Source of the DNA: Candidatus Poseidoniales archaeon
GTDB lineage: Archaea > Thermoplasmatota > Poseidoniia > Poseidoniales > Poseidoniaceae
DNA: 10,884 nt
NCBI GenBank assembly: GCA_012959845.1
Contig: DUCL01000236.1
Span: 1-10,884, forward strand
Reading direction: 5' to 3'
The position numbers and the translations under genes are program-made. The notes beneath the pieces are model-generated. The model had not been told where the DNA came from. It did not search any database and worked only from the letters and a program-made list of their open reading frames with translations. Below, piece by piece: positions 7,731 to 10,884 of the stretch; position 1 is the first letter of the stretch; each line of letters starts with the position of its first letter.

Positions 7731-8942
7731 ATGAATCAATGGACGTCAACTCAGTCTCATGCCGGTTGTAAACAAGATTGGCAAGAGATATTAGCCGATT
7801 CACTCGAACACGTACAATGGAGTGAGTCAATCACTCCAATAGCAAAAAAAGTTGCTCTTGGAACACGATTGAGCATTGAAGATGGATTAATATTATTCCA
7901 GCATCAGAATTTGAACGAAGTTGGTAGATTAGCTGATTTCGTGCGCAAATCACGCTTTGATAATTTTGCATTTTTCAATTCTAATGTCCATGTTAATCAA
8001 ACCAATATATGCGTTTTGTCATGCCGCTTTTGCGCATTTAGGAGAAGCAAGAAGTCGGATGATGCGTATTCATTAGATATTGAGGCATATGTTGACGATT
8101 TATCGAAGTATGCAGATTATGTTGACGAAGTACATTCGGTAGGAGGATTACATCCAGACTGGGATGTTCATCATTATCAACAATTGTTCAAAACGGTTAG
8201 AGCAAAATTCCCACATATTACAATTAAGGCATTAACGGCAGTTGAAATCAAGCATCTTTCTCAGTTATCCAATATGTCATTTCGTGAAGTATTGACGATA
8301 TTGAAAGATGCTGGCTTAGGTAGTTTACCTGGAGGTGGAGCCGAGATACTGGATGATGAAATAAGGGCGATTATTTGTAACGGCAAAGAGAGTTCCGAGG
8401 AGTACTTAGAGATTCATAAAACTGCCCACGAAATCGGATTGCCATCTAATTGTACAATGCTATTTGGAACGGTTGAAACAATAAAGCATCGGTTAATCCA
8501 TATGGATAAATTACGTAGATTAGCTGATATGACTGGAGGTTTTCAGTGTTTTGTCCCATATCCCTTCTTACCAGATTCCTCAAGATTGCCAGAAGCGCAA
8601 TGTGCTACTGGAAGTGAAGTATTGCGAACAATCGCAATATCAAGGTTGATGTTGGATTCAATACCCCATATCAAAGCATATAGGATGAATATAGGTGACG
8701 GATTAGCAGAATTGGCATTACAATTCGGTGCCGATGACATCGACGGCACTGTGCAAAAAGAATCAATAATGCATTTGGCAGGTTCTACCGCGCCCTTAGA
8801 TCATGATTTGAGCAGATTGTCCAAACTGATTGAGAATGCTGGATGTATACCTGTAAAGAGAAACACTACATATCAAAAATTTGAGATATTCGTCGCAGAA
8901 AAACCCAAGCCAAGGCGCGGTTTGAAAATGGCTCAGTACTAA
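7731..8942 (+). CDS. mqnE: Aminodeoxyfutalosine synthase (radical SAM, MqnE)
   Basis: MqnE adds the 5'-deoxyadenosyl radical of S-adenosylmethionine to 3-[(1-carboxyvinyl)oxy]benzoate, giving aminodeoxyfutalosine, the second step of the futalosine route to menaquinone. 403 residues. The [4Fe-4S] cluster cysteines are C94, C98 and C101 in CVLSCRFC. Family motifs follow: VGGLHPDW (137-144), TIKALTAVEIKHL (164-176), GLGSLPGGGAEIL (195-207), TGGFQCFVPYPF (268-279), PHIKAYRMNIG (312-322) and the GADDIDGTVQKE stretch (333-344). These separate it from MqnC and from CofG/CofH. Several positions differ from the common MqnE form: GTVE for GHIE, PYPFLP for PLAFHP, AYR for AYW. The N-terminus is about 25 residues longer than most. 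The ATG comes one base after the ATPase stop with AGGA upstream, so the two are probably co-translated. Confidence 0.9.
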   Translation: MNQWTSTQSHAGCKQDWQEILADSLEHVQWSESITPIAKKVALGTRLSIEDGLILFQHQNLNEVGRLADFVRKSRFDNFAFFNSNVHVNQTNICVLSCRFCAFRRSKKSDDAYSLDIEAYVDDLSKYADYVDEVHSVGGLHPDWDVHHYQQLFKTVRAKFPHITIKALTAVEIKHLSQLSNMSFREVLTILKDAGLGSLPGGGAEILDDEIRAIICNGKESSEEYLEIHKTAHEIGLPSNCTMLFGTVETIKHRLIHMDKLRRLADMTGGFQCFVPYPFLPDSSRLPEAQCATGSEVLRTIAISRLMLDSIPHIKAYRMNIGDGLAELALQFGADDIDGTVQKESIMHLAGSTAPLDHDLSRLSKLIENAGCIPVKRNTTYQKFEIFVAEKPKPRRGLKMAQY

Positions 8943-8987
8943 CCATCTGTGGGTTACACCTTTCAGTGATTGGCCTTCCCGCAAATC

Positions 8988-9785
8988 ATGGCGACCCATA
9001 GTTGGACGCGGACGATTGGGCGCGTTTCATTCCTCAATTGCGATCCCTTATTCCATGGATTAGATGATACATGGAACATATTGCCTGCACCCCCCTCTTG
9101 GTTAACAGGGCATTTGCTGCGAAGAGATTGTGTCCTTGCACCAATTCCGGCTGCCGATTATGCAAAACATGCAGATGAATTAGTTTTGATTCCAGATATT
9201 GGAATTTGCTCCAAAGGTGAAGTAGGTAGTGTTCTTTTATTCTCAAAAAAGAAAATAGAAGATATGGCCTCTATTGCATTACCATCTGATTCAGCAACAT
9301 CTGTTGCACTTCTAAAGCATCTATTGGAAATAAAGGGACTATCTCCTACCTTTACCAATATGGGTCCAGATTTTGATCTAATGCTGGAGAGTTGTGATGG
9401 CGCACTATTGATTGGAGATAGGGCACTTGAGAGCGCTAAGAAAAATCCATCGATGGTACAATTGGATTTAGGCCAAGCATGGCTTGAAAAATCAGGAAAA
9501 CCGATGGTCTTCGGAGTATTTGCTGCTAGAAAAGATACCGCGCAAGAAATGATAATTGCTGCACATAATGCACTTGAGTCAAAATTGAAATTGTTTGAGA
9601 GTAGTGATGAACACAGAAACGCAGTGATCAATTGGTCCATCAGCCGGTCTGATTTATCTTATGAAAGATTGGACAAGTACTTTGGTGAGGTATTCAATAG
9701 GCTTGATGATGACCACCTAAAGGGCCTTAACCAATTTTTGATAGAGGCGTGTAACCTACCTCAAGGTGCTCAATTTTGCTGGTGA
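8988..9785 (+). CDS. mqnA: Chorismate dehydratase (MqnA)
   Basis: MqnA removes water from chorismate to give 3-[(1-carboxyvinyl)oxy]benzoate, the first committed step of futalosine-dependent menaquinone synthesis and the substrate of MqnE next door. 265 residues from ATG 8988, the usual length, with a periplasmic-binding-protein-like fold but no signal peptide, so cytosolic. Visible family motifs: IGRVSFLNCDPLFHGL (10-25), including N17, a conserved active-site asparagine; VLIPDIGICSKGEVGSVLLFS (66-86), including S81; LPSDSATSVALLKHLL (98-113); GALLIGDRAL (138-147). The only other in-frame start is TTG 8970, directly after an in-frame stop; ATG gives the natural N-terminus. No ribosome-binding site lies at proper spacing, so it may be read by coupling from mqnE (45-base gap) or from a leaderless transcript. 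Its 3' end overlaps the convergent membrane-protein gene by 16 bases. Confidence 0.9.
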   Translation: MATHSWTRTIGRVSFLNCDPLFHGLDDTWNILPAPPSWLTGHLLRRDCVLAPIPAADYAKHADELVLIPDIGICSKGEVGSVLLFSKKKIEDMASIALPSDSATSVALLKHLLEIKGLSPTFTNMGPDFDLMLESCDGALLIGDRALESAKKNPSMVQLDLGQAWLEKSGKPMVFGVFAARKDTAQEMIIAAHNALESKLKLFESSDEHRNAVINWSISRSDLSYERLDKYFGEVFNRLDDDHLKGLNQFLIEACNLPQGAQFCW

Positions 9786-10884
9786 TCATCGGGATTTGTC
9801 AACCGATCTAGGGCACTATCCATAACTTGTCGTTCTGTTTGCCCCGTTACAACTCTGCGTGTTTTTAGTGTCTTTTTCTTAGTAGATACTTTCTTGGCGA
9901 TTACGGGCTTGGTATCACTGTCTATTGCACCCAGTTGTTTCCTCTTTCCTGTGATAACAGTTCCATCGCGATTGCGTTTTACGCTACCAGACCTTCTACG
10001 CACAACAACTGGAGCAGGATCATCCTCTTCGACAAGGGGTTCGGTAACTGCCATTCTCACACCAACTGAAAAATCAGGCTCCTGATTATTTTCTGTAATA
10101 GATGGAGATTTTTTACGGCCGATTTTTCTTTTTATCTGCCGTCTTCTCATTATTTCATCTTCGGAGAGTTCCTCATCTTCTTCAAACTCTACGATTTCCT
10201 CTCGCGCTGGTGTTTCAGCGATATCCTCGAATTCATCAAATGCAAACTCCAAATCAACAGAACTCGCATTTCTAGTTCTAATATAAGTTAATACTGAAAC
10301 CATCAACATTAGTATCACAAATACTGCAATCCATGGATATTTTACTGTCACGTCAACAAATGTTTCCAGTAGGGTTGGGTCGGGAGGAATTTCCTCAATT
10401 AATTGTAGAGTTATTTTATTATCTTCTACCCACCAAGGACTCCAAGAAACTAGAAATCCTCGTTCTCCGTCCAGTACCACCTTAATAGGGTGGGCTTCGG
10501 CCAAATTTGCTATTGAAGCATCGGTTGCTTCAGGTTGGTACAGAAGTGATAGTTCAAGAGGATACTGTGCATCGGGGAATAGGGTAAAAGAAACTTTCAA
10601 TACCACTTTAATTCTAGTCCTGTAATCATCTATTTGTGTTAATGTCATCCCACTTCTAATATGGCAACTAACAAATCCATTTTCAACTTGCCCGAAAGAT
10701 AGTTCAATTACGGCATTCCAGGAGTCGGCAAAATCCTCAGTATCCATATTTGCACAAATGGAATTTGAGAACATCACTGATTCTGAATGGCTCAATTGCT
10801 GGTCTGCGATGACAGATTTACGGGACATATTTCTAATGTGAGATGACTGTTGAGAACTTAATGTGATTACGTCTTCAATTTCCA
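9770..10884 (-). CDS. Single-pass membrane protein of unknown function, N-terminus outside window
   Basis: I do not recognise this family. The frame contains an ATG at 10828 (352 residues to the stop at 9770) but has no stop between that ATG and the window edge at 10884. It therefore probably continues upstream. Using ATG 10828 as residue 1: residues 1-160 look like a beta-rich extracytoplasmic domain with two cysteines (C25, C55) that could form a disulfide. Residues 165-183 are one transmembrane helix, followed by RTRN, which by the positive-inside rule puts the C-terminus in the cytoplasm. The tail has an acidic block (18 Asp/Glu in 192-226), then a basic block (9 Lys/Arg in 228-240), then a disordered Lys/Arg-rich stretch to the end. 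No signal peptide follows the internal ATG, although the topology needs one, which also argues for an upstream start. Confidence 0.75.
   Translation of the reverse strand, partial: EIEDVITLSSQQSSHIRNMSRKSVIADQQLSHSESVMFSNSICANMDTEDFADSWNAVIELSFGQVENGFVSCHIRSGMTLTQIDDYRTRIKVVLKVSFTLFPDAQYPLELSLLYQPEATDASIANLAEAHPIKVVLDGERGFLVSWSPWWVEDNKITLQLIEEIPPDPTLLETFVDVTVKYPWIAVFVILMLMVSVLTYIRTRNASSVDLEFAFDEFEDIAETPAREEIVEFEEDEELSEDEIMRRRQIKRKIGRKKSPSITENNQEPDFSVGVRMAVTEPLVEEDDPAPVVVRRRSGSVKRNRDGTVITGKRKQLGAIDSDTKPVIAKKVSTKKKTLKTRRVVTGQTERQVMDSALDRLTNPDDHQQN

Noticed and set aside
7731..8942. MqnC, CofG or CofH identity for the radical SAM protein
   Set aside because: VGGLHP, KALTAVEI, LPGGGAEI and the PHIKAY/DDIDGTV motifs together fit MqnE best. 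MqnC and CofH share only parts of this.
8970..8987. TTG start for mqnA six codons upstream
   Set aside because: It comes directly after an in-frame TGA and would add residues not typical of the family. ATG 8988 gives the expected N-terminus, though no good ribosome-binding site distinguishes them.
9158..9640. Minus-strand open frame of 160 codons
   Set aside because: It is antisense to mqnA, Ser/Ile-rich, with no recognisable motif.
1..10884. Mobile element, CRISPR array, tRNA, rRNA or defence island
   Set aside because: I saw no direct repeat arrays, terminal inverted repeats, transposase motifs, tRNA-like cloverleaf or rRNA sequence on either strand.

Overview
The window looks like a chromosomal stretch of an AT-rich archaeon. 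A marine Thermoplasmatota lineage (Marine Group II/Poseidoniales-like) is my best guess, but this rests on gene content and is not proven. Three things suggest it: a transketolase split into separate N- and C-terminal subunits, ribosome-binding sites of the GAGGTG/GTGAT type next to apparently leaderless starts, and an OPT-family peptide transporter. There is no rRNA, tRNA, CRISPR array, insertion sequence or phage gene. The DNA is densely coding and no non-coding stretch exceeds about 205 bases.

Left half, minus strand (reading right to left): an OPT oligopeptide transporter (4621-2579); the two transketolase subunits with an ATGA stop/start overlap (2492-1665 and 1668-730); and a short-type transaldolase (637 to beyond base 1, last few residues missing). 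Transketolase and transaldolase together form the carbon-shuffling core of the non-oxidative pentose phosphate pathway. Its products are ribose-5-phosphate and erythrose-4-phosphate.

Right half, plus strand: a divergent intergenic region of about 200 bases (4622-4825) leads to a P2-type Ca2+ ATPase (4826-7729), then mqnE one base later (7731-8942), then mqnA (8988-9785). MqnA (chorismate dehydratase) and MqnE (radical-SAM aminodeoxyfutalosine synthase) catalyse the first two steps of the futalosine route to menaquinone. The window therefore suggests a quinone-respiring archaeon. The later steps (MqnB/C/D, prenyltransferase, methyltransferase) are not in the window.

Right edge, minus strand: the C-terminal part of a single-pass membrane protein of unknown function. 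It has an ectodomain, one transmembrane helix and a strongly charged cytoplasmic tail. Its reading frame stays open to the window end, so its true start probably lies outside. It overlaps mqnA tail-to-tail by 16 bases.

Most of this is recognisable metabolism and transport. The points most worth a second look are the mqnE-mqnA pair coupled to a Ca2+ pump, the predicted single-site ion pocket and Cys-containing loop of that pump, the transaldolase-versus-FSA active-site reading, and the truncated membrane protein with a charge-segregated tail. I see no clearly new multi-gene system such as a defence island or mobile element.
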